Origin: Dyadobacter frigoris
Lineage (GTDB): Bacteria; Bacteroidota; Bacteroidia; Cytophagales; Spirosomataceae
NCBI RefSeq assembly: GCF_005280585.1
Contig: NZ_SZVO01000006.1
Location: 248,001 to 312,000, forward strand
Length of the DNA stretch: 64,000 bases
Reading direction: 5' to 3'
The notes under the pieces are model-generated. The model had not been told where the DNA came from. It was given only the letters and a program-made list of their open reading frames with translations, and did not search any database. Shown here one piece after another: positions 10,049 to 20,220 of the stretch. Numbering within the stretch: the stretch's first letter is position 1; each line of letters starts with the position of its first letter. A program made the translations under genes and the position numbers.

Positions 10049-11365
10049 TTACTTGATTGGCAGAACACCGGCCTTTCTGATTTTCGCAACAACAAATTCT
10101 CCTACTCTCCTTCCTTGATCCTGTCCGTTTTCAATCGCATCCCGGAAGTGGATACCGCCATACAATCTTGATATGGAAGCTTCCGCAGCCGCCTGACGAA
10201 AGGAAGTAAAATCTCGGGTTGGCAATTCAAAAATAACTTCGGTATTATCAGTAAAAGAGAAATTATCTCCTAGAAAATAAGTCAGTGTTTCAGCTACGGC
10301 TGAGGAAATCACACTATGTCCGCTGGTGTATTCCGGAAATGGCGGCGTTTGTAAAAGCGGCTGCCAACGAGGATCGATATAGCGGTTGATAACAGTTTCA
10401 GGCCGTACCCGGCTTCCTTTATATTTTTCGTCCCAACAGCTGATAAATGCATCCATCAAAGTTCCGGCAACGATGGCGTGAATCATGATGCCATGATCAA
10501 GATCCACTTTTGCTTTTGCAGTGACTATACTTGTAATATTCATCCAGTGCCCACCCGGACTGATTTTCTTAAACCCGATCATCATGTGCCCGGACGTATT
10601 AATCGCAAAAGGGTTACAATCCCAATACGACGCAATCGCATGACTTTTTTCATTCAGATTTTTCCCGGCGGAATAAACTTCATAAGCCAGTTTGTAAAAA
10701 ACACTGGAAGTATCCTTACTGAACGGCACTTCGGGTTTTGGTTTAAACTGACCGCTGGAATCAATCATCACCGGACGGATTGTCCGCCAATGCGGTTCAA
10801 CTCCTTCCATGTAGCCGGGCGGTGTCGGATACCAGTATCCTTCACCTTTGAGCGGACGATATCTTAGTCTTGTACTAAGTTTGGAATAATTGTCCTGCGT
10901 GGAAAAAACGATTATTTTCTTCGCAACTTCCTGCGCGACCAGAATGGACTGCTCAATAATAACCTCCGGATACCCTTGCTTTTTAAAAGCGTCTACAAGT
11001 TTTGCTTCGTCTTCTTCCAGCATATATCCGGAAGGAAGAATGATTTTTCCGGTTTCGAGAATACAATATAAAGCAGCAATTTTGTAATCGTAGGTGCCTT
11101 TTGTTTCTATTTCAATTTTATTTAAATTTTTAATATAAGCTGTTGGAGAAACAATTGATTTGTTGTTTTGAGAAATAATCTCCTGCGCTCCTAAAAGACA
11201 ATAAGTATAAAATCGACTTGCTGCCGGCGGATTTGCAACATCATGGATCATTACCATCGTGATGGCAAAAATCGCAGGCTGCAAATGCGAATCGAGATTT
11301 TTTCCAGAATTTTGGGCTTGGGCAAATTGGCAAAAAAACAAACTTACTAACAAAAATTTCTTCAT
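10049..11365 (-). CDS. Vanadium-dependent haloperoxidase / PAP2-family secreted protein
   Basis: The 438-residue protein has a signal peptide (ending FAQAQN). The active-site triad of the vanadate/phosphate-binding PAP2 fold is present: KYKGSRVRPET (314-324), TSGHS (347-351) and SRLYGGIHFRD (399-409), supplying Lys/Arg, Ser-Gly-His and Arg/His residues. Length and spacing match bacterial vanadium haloperoxidase relatives better than small acid phosphatases; sequence alone cannot say whether it oxidises halides or removes phosphate. Its ATG overlaps the stop of the upstream VCBS gene (TAATG), so the two are translationally coupled and probably act together outside the inner membrane. Confidence 0.85.
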   Translation of the reverse strand: MKKFLLVSLFFCQFAQAQNSGKNLDSHLQPAIFAITMVMIHDVANPPAASRFYTYCLLGAQEIISQNNKSIVSPTAYIKNLNKIEIETKGTYDYKIAALYCILETGKIILPSGYMLEEDEAKLVDAFKKQGYPEVIIEQSILVAQEVAKKIIVFSTQDNYSKLSTRLRYRPLKGEGYWYPTPPGYMEGVEPHWRTIRPVMIDSSGQFKPKPEVPFSKDTSSVFYKLAYEVYSAGKNLNEKSHAIASYWDCNPFAINTSGHMMIGFKKISPGGHWMNITSIVTAKAKVDLDHGIMIHAIVAGTLMDAFISCWDEKYKGSRVRPETVINRYIDPRWQPLLQTPPFPEYTSGHSVISSAVAETLTYFLGDNFSFTDNTEVIFELPTRDFTSFRQAAAEASISRLYGGIHFRDAIENGQDQGRRVGEFVVAKIRKAGVLPIK

Positions 11366-14300
11366 TACTTTTTCTCTGATTGATAAAATTGCAAGGGTTT
11401 ATTAAAAGCACCGATTACCAGGAATGGCTGCTTTTTCACTTTAATTTCAAAAGCCGTTTTGACATCACCCGTCACAGAAAGTCCGGAGTTTGCCTGGCTC
11501 ACATAAGCGAACTTTCCTTTTCCATCCCCTTTCAGGTAACATCCATAATTGGCATCCATACTTCCCAGCTTTAAACGGTTATCGGATTTATTTCCCAGCA
11601 ATAGCAAATCTTTATTTCCGTCACGGTCAAAATCCTGGTATAAGATAGAAGTAACTGGCGCAAATTGGGCTTGAATGGGTAAAATCTGTTTTTCAAAACG
11701 TCCATTTTTGTTCATAAAACAAACTGAATGGGCTTCGTTAAAATCCAGCTTGCCTGCTTTTGCCAAAACTTCGGGAGCGAAAATATCGGTGATGCCGGCA
11801 TTTGCATAATCTTTATAAAAGGCAAATTTCTTCCGCATCGGATATATCTGATCATTCAGCTCGTCGCGACTTACAAAGGGATAGGATTTTCCCTGAACAT
11901 AAAAACTAAAAAAAGGATCGATAGAACCATTTTTATCAAAATCGGCAAAGTACAATTCTCCCGGCTCTTTGTGTGAAACCTTGATCTGCGAATTAATGCC
12001 AAAATTTCCGGCTACAATGTCCTTTTTCCCATCACCGTCCAGATCTTCAATGATCATGGAAGACCAGGAACCGGATTCTTCTTCGGTAAAATATTGAAGC
12101 GTTTTATCAACAAAACCATCTTTTGTATTAGCATAAACCTTAATCGGCATAAACTCTCCGCAAATAACCAGATCCTTTCTTCCATCGTCGTCAAGATCAG
12201 CCCATTGCGCATCTGTCACCATTCCTACCTTTGAAAAAGGAACTGCTGTAACGGCAAATTCTCCTTTTCCATTATTTGTCAAAAGAAAAGAAGTTGGTGC
12301 TTCCGGATAACGTCCGGGAATAATCCGGCCGCCTACAAATAAATCCTGATCGCCGTCACCATCATAATCACAGGCTCTTACACAGGATTTGCTGCTTGCC
12401 TTCATATTTGGCATCGACAATACGGCCAGATTCAATTTTCCTTTTCCATCGCTAAGATAAATTTCGTCCTGAAGAGAAAATGTATTGGGTTCAAAAAGAG
12501 AATAACCTCCTTTGGCAATATATAAATCATCAAAACCATCACCATTGGCATCGAAGAAAAGCGCGGCAGAATTACCTGATAAATTTTCATCCCCGATTGC
12601 AAAACCAGGCATTTCTTTGAATTCACCTTTGGAATCCTGTAAATAGATTTTTGCCTGTTTATTCTGGTCGCCGCTGATATAAATATCTTCCAGACCATCT
12701 TTATTCACATCTCCTTTGGCGACGATCGGACCGGTTTGAGAATACATCGACAACATCAAAGGCTGTCTTTTGAAATCATTTTCATTGAAACCCTCATGCT
12801 GATACGTTATCAGATTTTCCGCTTTGGTAAAAACAGTTCGCTCCTTTTTCTGATCGGTTTTTACTTTTTTCAGTTTTCCTGATTGTTTTTCAACGACCAG
12901 CAGTTGGTTCGCAGCAACGTTGGTCAAATATTGCTCTTTCTGATCCGGCCAGATTATTTTCACAGAATCAACCTGCATATCATTTCCGAGTCCAAAATGA
13001 AGCTTAACAGGCAGACAGGATAAATATCCACGATTCGGATTTACTTCCTGATATTGTTGTTTGCCTTTTGAAAATAAATAAACTTTTGCACCAATGGCGT
13101 TGATATTTCCCTCAGGTTGTTTCAGCTTTATTTGCAAATAAGAAGACTTCAATTGCTCACGTCCCATGTTCTGATATACAAAAGCGGGCTCGTTGATATT
13201 ATTAACTACAAGATCGAGATCACCGTCATTATCCAGATCTGCGTACACAGCACCACTGGAAATCGAAGGATTGTTCAATCCCCAAACGTCCTGCATTTTA
13301 GTGAAAGTCAGGTCTTTATTATTTTTAAATATATAGTTGGCAAGTTTGGTGGATGGCATCGCTTTTATCAAATCCATAAGCAAAAATGGCTCCTTACTAA
13401 CCGCCTTTTTGATTTTATATTCACCCCAGTATCTTAGAAAATCCTTGTTGGTATAATCCCGCAAATAACCGTTGCTGACAAACAAATCCTTATATCCGTC
13501 ATTGTCAAAATCTGCCAACAGCGGGCACCAGCTCCAATCCGTATTGGAAACACCGGCAACCTGAGCGATTTCGCTAAAAGTACCGTCACCATTATTGAGT
13601 TGAAGCATATTCCGCATATACTGTTTGTACAGATTTTGCTTCATCATGAGCTCAAAGGCTTCATAATTTTCCTGAAGCTGCAAAAGTTTCTGACGCTGGT
13701 TATCTTCCGGAAGCATATCCAGAGACATAATATCCGGCAATCCGTCGTTATTAAAATCTGCTATATCAAGTCCCATTGAAAACTGGGCAAGGTGGCGAAA
13801 ACAATTCTGAGAATCCTCCCGGAAAGTGCCGTCTCCGTTGTTGATATATAAATAATCAGGTTCGTTATAATCGTTGGTAACGTAGATATCCTGCCAGCCA
13901 TCCTGATTAATATCGGCAATGGCAACACCCAAACCGAAGGTTAACGGATATTGATAAATACCTGCTTTTTTGGTTACTTCTACAAATTTATTATTCTTGT
14001 TTTCAAACAATTTATTACCCGCCAGTTCATCCGTTTCTTTACGAAAATTGGCTAATTCCATGTTATCAATTTTTTTGACACTGTGGTTCAACAGGAACAT
14101 ATCAAGATCGCCGTCGTTGTCAAAATCAAAAAAATTGGCTTGTGTACTGTAACTGATATTATCCAGTCCGTATTCTTTTGCCTGTTCTAAAAAACTTACC
14201 GAGCCATTTTTAACTCCCTGATTGATGAAGAGTTGATTTTTTCTTGTTTCGTCATCCACTTTTCCTGAATAACAAATATGGATATCCAGCCATCCGTCTC

Positions 14301-14700
14301 CGTTCACATCGGCCATTGTCACGCCTGTTTTCCAGCCTCCTTTTCTGCCTTCCAGGCCTTTTCCGGCTGAACCGGTTATGTCTTTAAATTTTATAGCTCC
14401 GCCATTCGATGCGCCCAAGTTCAGATATAACTTGTTTGACTTCATGTTTGATGTAAAAAATATGTCATCAAACCCGTCATTATTGACATCCCCCACTGCC
14501 ACACCGCCGCCGTTATAAAAATATTCATAAGCCATTACATTCAGACTTTCGTCTTCATTAATGTCGTTACGAAATTCAATATTGGTCTGTTTTGGTGTCA
14601 GTAATTGAAAAAGCGGTTGTTGGGCTTTCACATTCGGAATGAGAAAGCTGAGTAAAAATATCTGTACTACGAAACGCGGCGACTTCTTATTCGTTAACAT
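11365..14700 (-). CDS. VCBS/FG-GAP repeat protein with ASPIC/UnbV segment (module 2)
   Basis: The 1111-residue product is a clear paralogue of the 1685-5005 protein (shared EYFYNGGGVA near the N-terminus, SNTDWSWxxLxADFDNDGxKD, KLHFGLG, and QAQFAPV near the C-terminus). Unlike its two relatives it has an ordinary Sec signal (ending VKAQ) and no lipobox cysteine, so it may be periplasmic or released. FG-GAP blades with DxNxDGxxD loops run through the protein, with an ASPIC/UnbV-like segment near 545-605. It sits downstream of SusC/SusD and a terminator and is coupled by TAATG to the haloperoxidase gene. Confidence 0.85.
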   Translation of the reverse strand: MLTNKKSPRFVVQIFLLSFLIPNVKAQQPLFQLLTPKQTNIEFRNDINEDESLNVMAYEYFYNGGGVAVGDVNNDGFDDIFFTSNMKSNKLYLNLGASNGGAIKFKDITGSAGKGLEGRKGGWKTGVTMADVNGDGWLDIHICYSGKVDDETRKNQLFINQGVKNGSVSFLEQAKEYGLDNISYSTQANFFDFDNDGDLDMFLLNHSVKKIDNMELANFRKETDELAGNKLFENKNNKFVEVTKKAGIYQYPLTFGLGVAIADINQDGWQDIYVTNDYNEPDYLYINNGDGTFREDSQNCFRHLAQFSMGLDIADFNNDGLPDIMSLDMLPEDNQRQKLLQLQENYEAFELMMKQNLYKQYMRNMLQLNNGDGTFSEIAQVAGVSNTDWSWCPLLADFDNDGYKDLFVSNGYLRDYTNKDFLRYWGEYKIKKAVSKEPFLLMDLIKAMPSTKLANYIFKNNKDLTFTKMQDVWGLNNPSISSGAVYADLDNDGDLDLVVNNINEPAFVYQNMGREQLKSSYLQIKLKQPEGNINAIGAKVYLFSKGKQQYQEVNPNRGYLSCLPVKLHFGLGNDMQVDSVKIIWPDQKEQYLTNVAANQLLVVEKQSGKLKKVKTDQKKERTVFTKAENLITYQHEGFNENDFKRQPLMLSMYSQTGPIVAKGDVNKDGLEDIYISGDQNKQAKIYLQDSKGEFKEMPGFAIGDENLSGNSAALFFDANGDGFDDLYIAKGGYSLFEPNTFSLQDEIYLSDGKGKLNLAVLSMPNMKASSKSCVRACDYDGDGDQDLFVGGRIIPGRYPEAPTSFLLTNNGKGEFAVTAVPFSKVGMVTDAQWADLDDDGRKDLVICGEFMPIKVYANTKDGFVDKTLQYFTEEESGSWSSMIIEDLDGDGKKDIVAGNFGINSQIKVSHKEPGELYFADFDKNGSIDPFFSFYVQGKSYPFVSRDELNDQIYPMRKKFAFYKDYANAGITDIFAPEVLAKAGKLDFNEAHSVCFMNKNGRFEKQILPIQAQFAPVTSILYQDFDRDGNKDLLLLGNKSDNRLKLGSMDANYGCYLKGDGKGKFAYVSQANSGLSVTGDVKTAFEIKVKKQPFLVIGAFNKPLQFYQSEKK

Positions 14701-14743
14701 GAAAAAGATTATAAAAAATGTAACGAAAGATATTATATAAAAA

Positions 14744-14779
14744 CTAAAAAAACTTCAACAATGCGTTGAAGTTTTTTTA
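14744..14779. terminator. Bidirectional hairpin terminator after SusD (module 2)
   Basis: AACTTCAAC (14751-14759) pairs perfectly with GTTGAAGTT (14765-14773), with A-runs and T-runs on either side. It lies between the SusD gene and the VCBS gene, the same place as the hairpins in modules 1 and 3. Confidence 0.85.
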
Positions 14780-14801
14780 GTTAAATTATTTAAGTGAAAT
14801 A

Positions 14802-16394
14802 CTATTTATCCCACCAAACTTTTCCTGTCAATTTATCCCCTCCTGAAAGACGGCCAACCGCATCAGTGTAGCTTGTACCATTTGTAATAATCTCAGTTGA
14901 CAAATAAATCATTCGTCTTGGAATTGTTGCATTGGTTACATTACTTGGATAGTTCACCGGCGTTAAAACAGGATAACCTGATCTTCTCCAGTTACTCCAG
15001 TTCTCCATAAAGTCAAAAGTAGTTCCTGTAACAATCCAGTATTGCGTGTTGATCATTTTCAAAGAAGCATCCAAAGAGCTAACATCCAAAGGATGTGCAT
15101 CAGCAAAGGCTGTTGCAGTTGCAGCAGAAATCGCAGCGGAAGCATCAAGTTGTGTCAACGTGGTCATACCACCTACAACACCATTTTTGTAGTGATCAGC
15201 AGCAGTTCCCGGAATATTCCATCCTCTTGCTTTGGCTTCCGCCAAAAGAAGTTCAGTGCCCGGGTACGTCAACACTTCAAGTGTACCACCTCTTTTCAGA
15301 TAAACAGAAATACGTGGTCTTGAATATTTTCCAAGTGGCGCAACGTCATTTCCTGTTCCTGTTGCACCCGGATATCCAGCGCTTTTCGTAATATCAGTAG
15401 CACCACCGATCAAGTCAAAACCATTTGGCAAGCCCAGTTGTACTGCAGCAGAATTATCACCCACAAGTGTCTGGTTTGCATTAGCGGCAGCACCAGCAGC
15501 AGGAACCTCAGCCACTGCGCTTAAACGTGGATCACCAGCAGATTTCAGATTGTCAATAAGCGTTTTAGAAAAACGAAGCTCACGGAAATCATCTGTCACC
15601 TGGTACACGTTGTAAATTGCCGAGTTTGCATTGGATGCATCTGCAATAATTTTAGCATTGTCGTCAATAGAAGCAAATGTTCCGCCGGCAGCAGCTTTTT
15701 CAGCCCATGTCTTTGCTGTTGCAGGATCAATTTTCGTCAAACGCATCGCTACACGAAGCATCAACGAATAACCGAATTTTTTCCATTTAGCGATATCGCC
15801 AGCATAAAATAAATCACCGGTTGGTTTCAGTTTTGTCGCATCCAGAGCATTAATTGCAGATTCAAGCTCTGGAAGCATTGCCGCATAAATGGATTGTTGC
15901 GTGTCATACTTGGGTGTAGCCACTCCATCCTTCACTTTGAACGCTTCGGAATATGGAATATCACCGTACGTATCTGTTCCCTGCTGGAAATTCATCACCT
16001 GAAGTATTCTTCCAACATTGTACAAGTTGCTGTACTGATCTTTTCCTTTGCTCAAACGCATCATTTCTGCAAGAAGCCGCCCAACATTGTAAGTAGTATT
16101 GAAAATACTGCCCTGATAGCTGGTTGAATTCTGCGTGTTTACATATTTGTCTCCATTACCATAGTAAGAAAATGTAGATGCAAGCACTTGCATGAACAAA
16201 CTTTGGTAAATGATATTTCCATAACCCAAATTGATATAACTAATCTGAGCATTCGGAAGAAAGAAATTAGGATCCCAGGTCGACTCACTTGACTGGGTCG
16301 GATCCGTATTGATTTCATCAAATTTATCTGTACAGCCCGCCATTACAAACAGGACCAGAAAAACACTATATATTGAAAATCTTTTCATAGTCAT
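14802..16394 (-). CDS. SusD-like outer-membrane lipoprotein (module 2)
   Basis: The 530-residue lipoprotein has lipobox MAGC with Cys21 and the start of the mature chain TDKFDEINTDPT, typical of SusD-like_2 proteins. The helical body includes MNFQQGTDTYGDIPYSEAF, KWKKFGYSLMLRVAMRL and TELLLAEAKARGW. The first ATG (16394) overlaps the stop of the SusC gene as TAATG; a second ATG at 16388 is also plausible and keeps the lipobox. It should bind the nutrient imported by the adjacent SusC. It is similar in type to the module 1 SusD and differs from the classical RagB type in module 3. Confidence 0.9.
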   Translation of the reverse strand: MTMKRFSIYSVFLVLFVMAGCTDKFDEINTDPTQSSESTWDPNFFLPNAQISYINLGYGNIIYQSLFMQVLASTFSYYGNGDKYVNTQNSTSYQGSIFNTTYNVGRLLAEMMRLSKGKDQYSNLYNVGRILQVMNFQQGTDTYGDIPYSEAFKVKDGVATPKYDTQQSIYAAMLPELESAINALDATKLKPTGDLFYAGDIAKWKKFGYSLMLRVAMRLTKIDPATAKTWAEKAAAGGTFASIDDNAKIIADASNANSAIYNVYQVTDDFRELRFSKTLIDNLKSAGDPRLSAVAEVPAAGAAANANQTLVGDNSAAVQLGLPNGFDLIGGATDITKSAGYPGATGTGNDVAPLGKYSRPRISVYLKRGGTLEVLTYPGTELLLAEAKARGWNIPGTAADHYKNGVVGGMTTLTQLDASAAISAATATAFADAHPLDVSSLDASLKMINTQYWIVTGTTFDFMENWSNWRRSGYPVLTPVNYPSNVTNATIPRRMIYLSTEIITNGTSYTDAVGRLSGGDKLTGKVWWDK

Positions 16395-19300
16395 TATTTT
16401 TTGAATCTCGCATTGATTGTGAAACCATAAGACCTGGTTGAAGGATACTGTGAACCTTCTACACCTGCGTAGCCAACATTAGATGAGAACCCTGCTTCCG
16501 GATCGAAGTTATCTGTATGTTTTAGTAAAGTAGCAAGGTTTCTTCCAACAGCAGATATTGAAATTCCTTCAAACGGCAGCTTGTTGTTAAACCATTTTGA
16601 TGGCATATTATAGCTAAAAACAACTTGTCTAAGCTTGATAAAATCGGAGCTGAAAACGTTGATCTTAGAAACGTTCGTTACCAGTTTTGAATAATACGTT
16701 TGCGCTGTAACATTCTTTGTATTGGTAGCACCATCTGCCGTAACACCGTCAGCAACAACACCGGTTTCCCTTCCTGGAAGTGTCATTTTATTAAGACCAT
16801 CTACGATAGAATAATGGTTGGTTGCAGATAATACTTTACCACCAAATTTGTAATCAAACAAGAAAGAAAGTGAAAAAGCTTTGTAGTTTAATGTGTTGTT
16901 AAAACCACCATATACTTTTGGCAAAGTAGATCCCATAGGTTTCAGTTCACCACGAACAGGAATACCATCAGACCCAACAATTACTTTCCCGTTTGCATCG
17001 TAGGAATAATCGTAAGCCATTACCTGAGCAGCAGCCATTCCTCTTACATGTGCAATGTTAGCGTTCAAAGGACGGTAAGTTCCCAAGCCAAAGATTTTGG
17101 TTTTAGGTGTTCCGTCAGCATTCAAACCATCGATATCAACAATTGTGTTTTTCACTTTTGTGATATTGAAAGAAACATCCCATTTGAATTTGCCTGTTTG
17201 AACCGGTGTAGCAGTCAATAACAATTCAACACCCGTATTTTTTGTAGAACCAAGATTCAATACCTGAGAGGTATAGCCTGTCGTTGTGGACAAAGGTCCA
17301 TTAACGATTTCATCTTTTGTTTTACGGTTGAAATACGCAACATCAAGTCCTAGACGGTTTTGAAGGAATTTCGTCTCAAATCCGATTTCAAATTCTTTCA
17401 GTCTGTAAGGTTTCAGGTTGATATTAGGAAGCTGAGAACCGAATCCACCTTGTGGCAAACCATTGATAGTATTACCTAAAGAATAATACTGGCTTGTCAA
17501 ATATGCGTCAAATGCTTCACCACTTGTTTGTGCGTAAGAAGCTCTGATTTTACCAAAATCCAATGCAGGAATTTTAAATAACTCAGAAAAAATCAAACTT
17601 CCCGAAACCGAAGGTGCAAAAATACCTCTGTTTTTAGATGGAAGTGTAGAATAAACGTCATATCTACCTGTTGTAGAAAGAGTTAAGAAGCTCTTGAAAT
17701 CAAAATCAGCAGTATAGTAACCAGACTGTACTTGTCTTTCGTTGTATCCATATCCCTGGCTTTTTGTCAATGTATTTGACAACGTGTAAAGGTATGGAAT
17801 ACTCAAACTACCACCACCAACAGATACGCTTTCAACTTTGTTCTTTCTGATGTTTGCTCCCAAGGCAACATTCACACCAAAATCTTCTCCGATTTTTTTG
17901 TTTACACCAAGAAGACCGTCGAAGTTTAACTCCGTAGTTTGTGATTTACCGTTACCAACAGAACCTTTGCTTGAAAATGCAGTTCCCCAGGGAGTGATAC
18001 CGAAGTTGCTGTCGTTAATCAAATCATATCCCATACGTCCCTGAAGATAAATCCAGTCAGCAAAAGAATATTTCGCTGTAACAGCGGAGATAAGACGTTT
18101 TCTGGTTTGTGTGTTTTTGTACTGATTCACAACAAACCATGGATTGGTTTTGTACGTATCGTCACTGAAAGTAAGTTCACCGCCCGTAACAGGATCATAA
18201 CCCGGTTTCAAAGCTTCCTGGTTAAAGCTGCTTGCCAAAAATGTAATACCGTAGTTGGCATTCATCGGTGCATCACTCAACTGAGCTCTGTTTTTATCAT
18301 TCTGGTCAATATAATTCGCCATTACACTAACATCCAGTTTGTCTGTTACTTTTTGTGTAAGGTTCAAATTGACCGTTCTTCTGGTAACACCACTATTTCT
18401 CAAAACCGCATCTGCACTCATGTTGGAAAGCGATAAACGGAAACTATTTTTTTCACCACCACCTGAAACAGAAACTGTATTGGTATAAGTAGCTCCTGTT
18501 CTGTAAAACTTGTCGATGTTATTTTTAACAGGAGAATAGGCATACTGCTTGCCATCAAACTGCGTGTACTGAGCGCCGTCCATTTTTTCGCCCCAGCTGT
18601 AAATACCGGAATTTCTTGCGCTGTTTACATCCGTCGGACGTTTACCTTGCTGACCCTGACCGTATTCATACTGAAAATCAGTATAATTGATCACTTTGTC
18701 AAACTGAGTATTGCTATTGTATTCAACTGAAAGTGATGAATTTTTGCTACCCGATTTTGTAGTAATCAAAATTACACCATTCGCAGCACGAGTACCATAT
18801 AGTGCAGCCGCACTGGCGCCTTTCAAAACAGTCATGCTTTCGATATCATCCGGGTTAATGTTACCGATACCGTCTCCGTTATCAGCACCACCCCATTCAC
18901 CGGCAGTTCCCTTTGGCGTGTTATCCATTGGGACACCATTGATAACGAAAAGCGGGCTACCACCTTTGAAGTTACTTACACCTCTTAGGTTGATACGGGA
19001 AGAAGATGCAGGCCCACCGCTCGCAGGGCTGATATTCAAACCTGCCACACGTCCCTGAAGTGAATTCACAACATTGGTTTCACGAGCCTGATTGAAGGCA
19101 GTACCTTCTACGGACGTAACAGAATAACCCAATTTTCTGGTATCTTTTTTAATACCCAAGGCCGTTACTACAACTTCCTGAAGATTGGCAACATCTGGTT
19201 CAAGTTTTACATCGACGACCGTACGGCTACCGATTGTAAGTTCCTGTCTCATATAACCAATAGTACTAATTACCAAAACGTCTGTAGACTTTGCTCCGGT

Positions 19301-19513
19301 AATAGAATATTTCCCATTCGCATCTGCATTAGATCCTTTGGATGATCCCTTAATCGTTACAGTAGCACCAGGAAGTCCCTGGTCTCTTTCATCTGTTACT
19401 GTACCTGTAACCGTCCGTTCCTGAGCAGACGCGGTTAAGGCAAATAACAAAAATACCCCAAACGGCACAAAACCTTTCAGGAAAATTTTTAGTAGTTTTT
19501 CTTTCATAAACAA
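16394..19513 (-). CDS. SusC/RagA TonB-linked outer-membrane transporter (module 2)
   Basis: The 1039-residue receptor has a signal peptide, a carboxypeptidase-regulatory-like domain (VTGTVTDERDQGLPGATVTIKG), the box LQEVVVTALGIKKD, a plug (LFVINGVPMDN, INPDDIESMTVLKGASAAALYGTRAANGVILITTKSG) and a C-terminal barrel ending FTINARFKK. A start at Met3 (19507) is equally possible. The stop codon overlaps the SusD start, implying coupled translation and stoichiometric production of the SusCD pair. About 290 bases of AT-rich sequence lie upstream; no recognisable TAnnTTTG promoter was found there. Confidence 0.95.
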   Translation of the reverse strand: MFMKEKLLKIFLKGFVPFGVFLLFALTASAQERTVTGTVTDERDQGLPGATVTIKGSSKGSNADANGKYSITGAKSTDVLVISTIGYMRQELTIGSRTVVDVKLEPDVANLQEVVVTALGIKKDTRKLGYSVTSVEGTAFNQARETNVVNSLQGRVAGLNISPASGGPASSSRINLRGVSNFKGGSPLFVINGVPMDNTPKGTAGEWGGADNGDGIGNINPDDIESMTVLKGASAAALYGTRAANGVILITTKSGSKNSSLSVEYNSNTQFDKVINYTDFQYEYGQGQQGKRPTDVNSARNSGIYSWGEKMDGAQYTQFDGKQYAYSPVKNNIDKFYRTGATYTNTVSVSGGGEKNSFRLSLSNMSADAVLRNSGVTRRTVNLNLTQKVTDKLDVSVMANYIDQNDKNRAQLSDAPMNANYGITFLASSFNQEALKPGYDPVTGGELTFSDDTYKTNPWFVVNQYKNTQTRKRLISAVTAKYSFADWIYLQGRMGYDLINDSNFGITPWGTAFSSKGSVGNGKSQTTELNFDGLLGVNKKIGEDFGVNVALGANIRKNKVESVSVGGGSLSIPYLYTLSNTLTKSQGYGYNERQVQSGYYTADFDFKSFLTLSTTGRYDVYSTLPSKNRGIFAPSVSGSLIFSELFKIPALDFGKIRASYAQTSGEAFDAYLTSQYYSLGNTINGLPQGGFGSQLPNINLKPYRLKEFEIGFETKFLQNRLGLDVAYFNRKTKDEIVNGPLSTTTGYTSQVLNLGSTKNTGVELLLTATPVQTGKFKWDVSFNITKVKNTIVDIDGLNADGTPKTKIFGLGTYRPLNANIAHVRGMAAAQVMAYDYSYDANGKVIVGSDGIPVRGELKPMGSTLPKVYGGFNNTLNYKAFSLSFLFDYKFGGKVLSATNHYSIVDGLNKMTLPGRETGVVADGVTADGATNTKNVTAQTYYSKLVTNVSKINVFSSDFIKLRQVVFSYNMPSKWFNNKLPFEGISISAVGRNLATLLKHTDNFDPEAGFSSNVGYAGVEGSQYPSTRSYGFTINARFKK

Positions 19514-19740
19514 TTGACTTTTTTAAAATAAAACATAGGTTGCATGACAAAATCACCAAATATTGGATTGGAGTTCTGGCAGTTGAACAAATATGCTAAT
19601 ATATTTCGTAATTAAATAATTTTAATTAATCACCCATGACATTCTTATTATTATTTAATAATTGTAATAGTTACATTTTAAATTGACTTTTTACAACTAA
19701 ACCCTTTTAGTAAGGTATTTTTCGGCTAAAATGTGGCAAA

Positions 19741-19785
19741 TAAAAAAGCTGCCACCCAAAACTTTGAGTAACAGCTCTTAAAAAA
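19741..19785 (-). terminator. Rho-independent terminator downstream of the 135-residue gene
   Basis: On the minus strand CTGTTACTCAAA pairs through 12 positions (with G-T pairs) with TTTGGGTGGCAG, extended by AGCTG/CAGCT ends and followed by a T-run. It sits just after the stop at 19807. Confidence 0.7.
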
Positions 19786-19806
19786 ATTATTCGAAATAGA
19801 TTTTTT

Positions 19807-20214
19807 TTAATTATCCTCCGGATACGGTACAAAAATAAAACCTGAAAAATCTCCGATTAACGCAAAAAGGCAGCAATATTCATCCGCATTTTTATAGTTC
19901 TCTTTAAACAGATCGACCGACTCTTCTCCTATTAATTTCCGGTCCAAAAATTCCTGCATAAACGACGCCCGGTAATTGTAACGGTTCGTCATTTCAGTGG
20001 ATCCGATCAGCAAAACGCCAAGATCTACTTCTTCATTTGTTATAACAAAAATCGGGTTTTCAGAAAATCCTCTTTTACGAATCTGATAAGATGCATCTTT
20101 TAACTGATCCGAAACCCTGACAAAATCCTGTGACACATAGCCCATTAATTTCCGGTTCAACTCAGGTGAGTTGGCATCGTCCATCATGGAATTTTCATTG
20201 CTGTTGTTAATCAT
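19807..20214 (-). CDS. Conserved hypothetical protein, 135 residues
   Basis: A soluble, acidic protein without signal peptide or membrane segment. The start of the core reads NRKLMGYVSQDFVRVSDQL, the middle NPIFVITNEEVDLGVLLIG, and the end LFALIGDFSGFIFVPYPEDN. The composition and well-ordered hydrophobic pattern indicate a real folded protein, with its own terminator behind it. It precedes no obvious partner; alanine dehydrogenase and tsaE lie upstream on the same strand. No family function can be named. Three further Met codons near the N-terminus (NSMMDD, KLMG) leave the start uncertain. Confidence 0.65.
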   Translation of the reverse strand: MINNSNENSMMDDANSPELNRKLMGYVSQDFVRVSDQLKDASYQIRKRGFSENPIFVITNEEVDLGVLLIGSTEMTNRYNYRASFMQEFLDRKLIGEESVDLFKENYKNADEYCCLFALIGDFSGFIFVPYPEDN

Positions 20215-20220
20215 AATTTG

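Noticed and set aside
10478..10867. 129-residue plus-strand frame inside the haloperoxidase gene
   Set aside because: Antisense to a coding region with intact active-site motifs; His-rich composition is a strand artefact.
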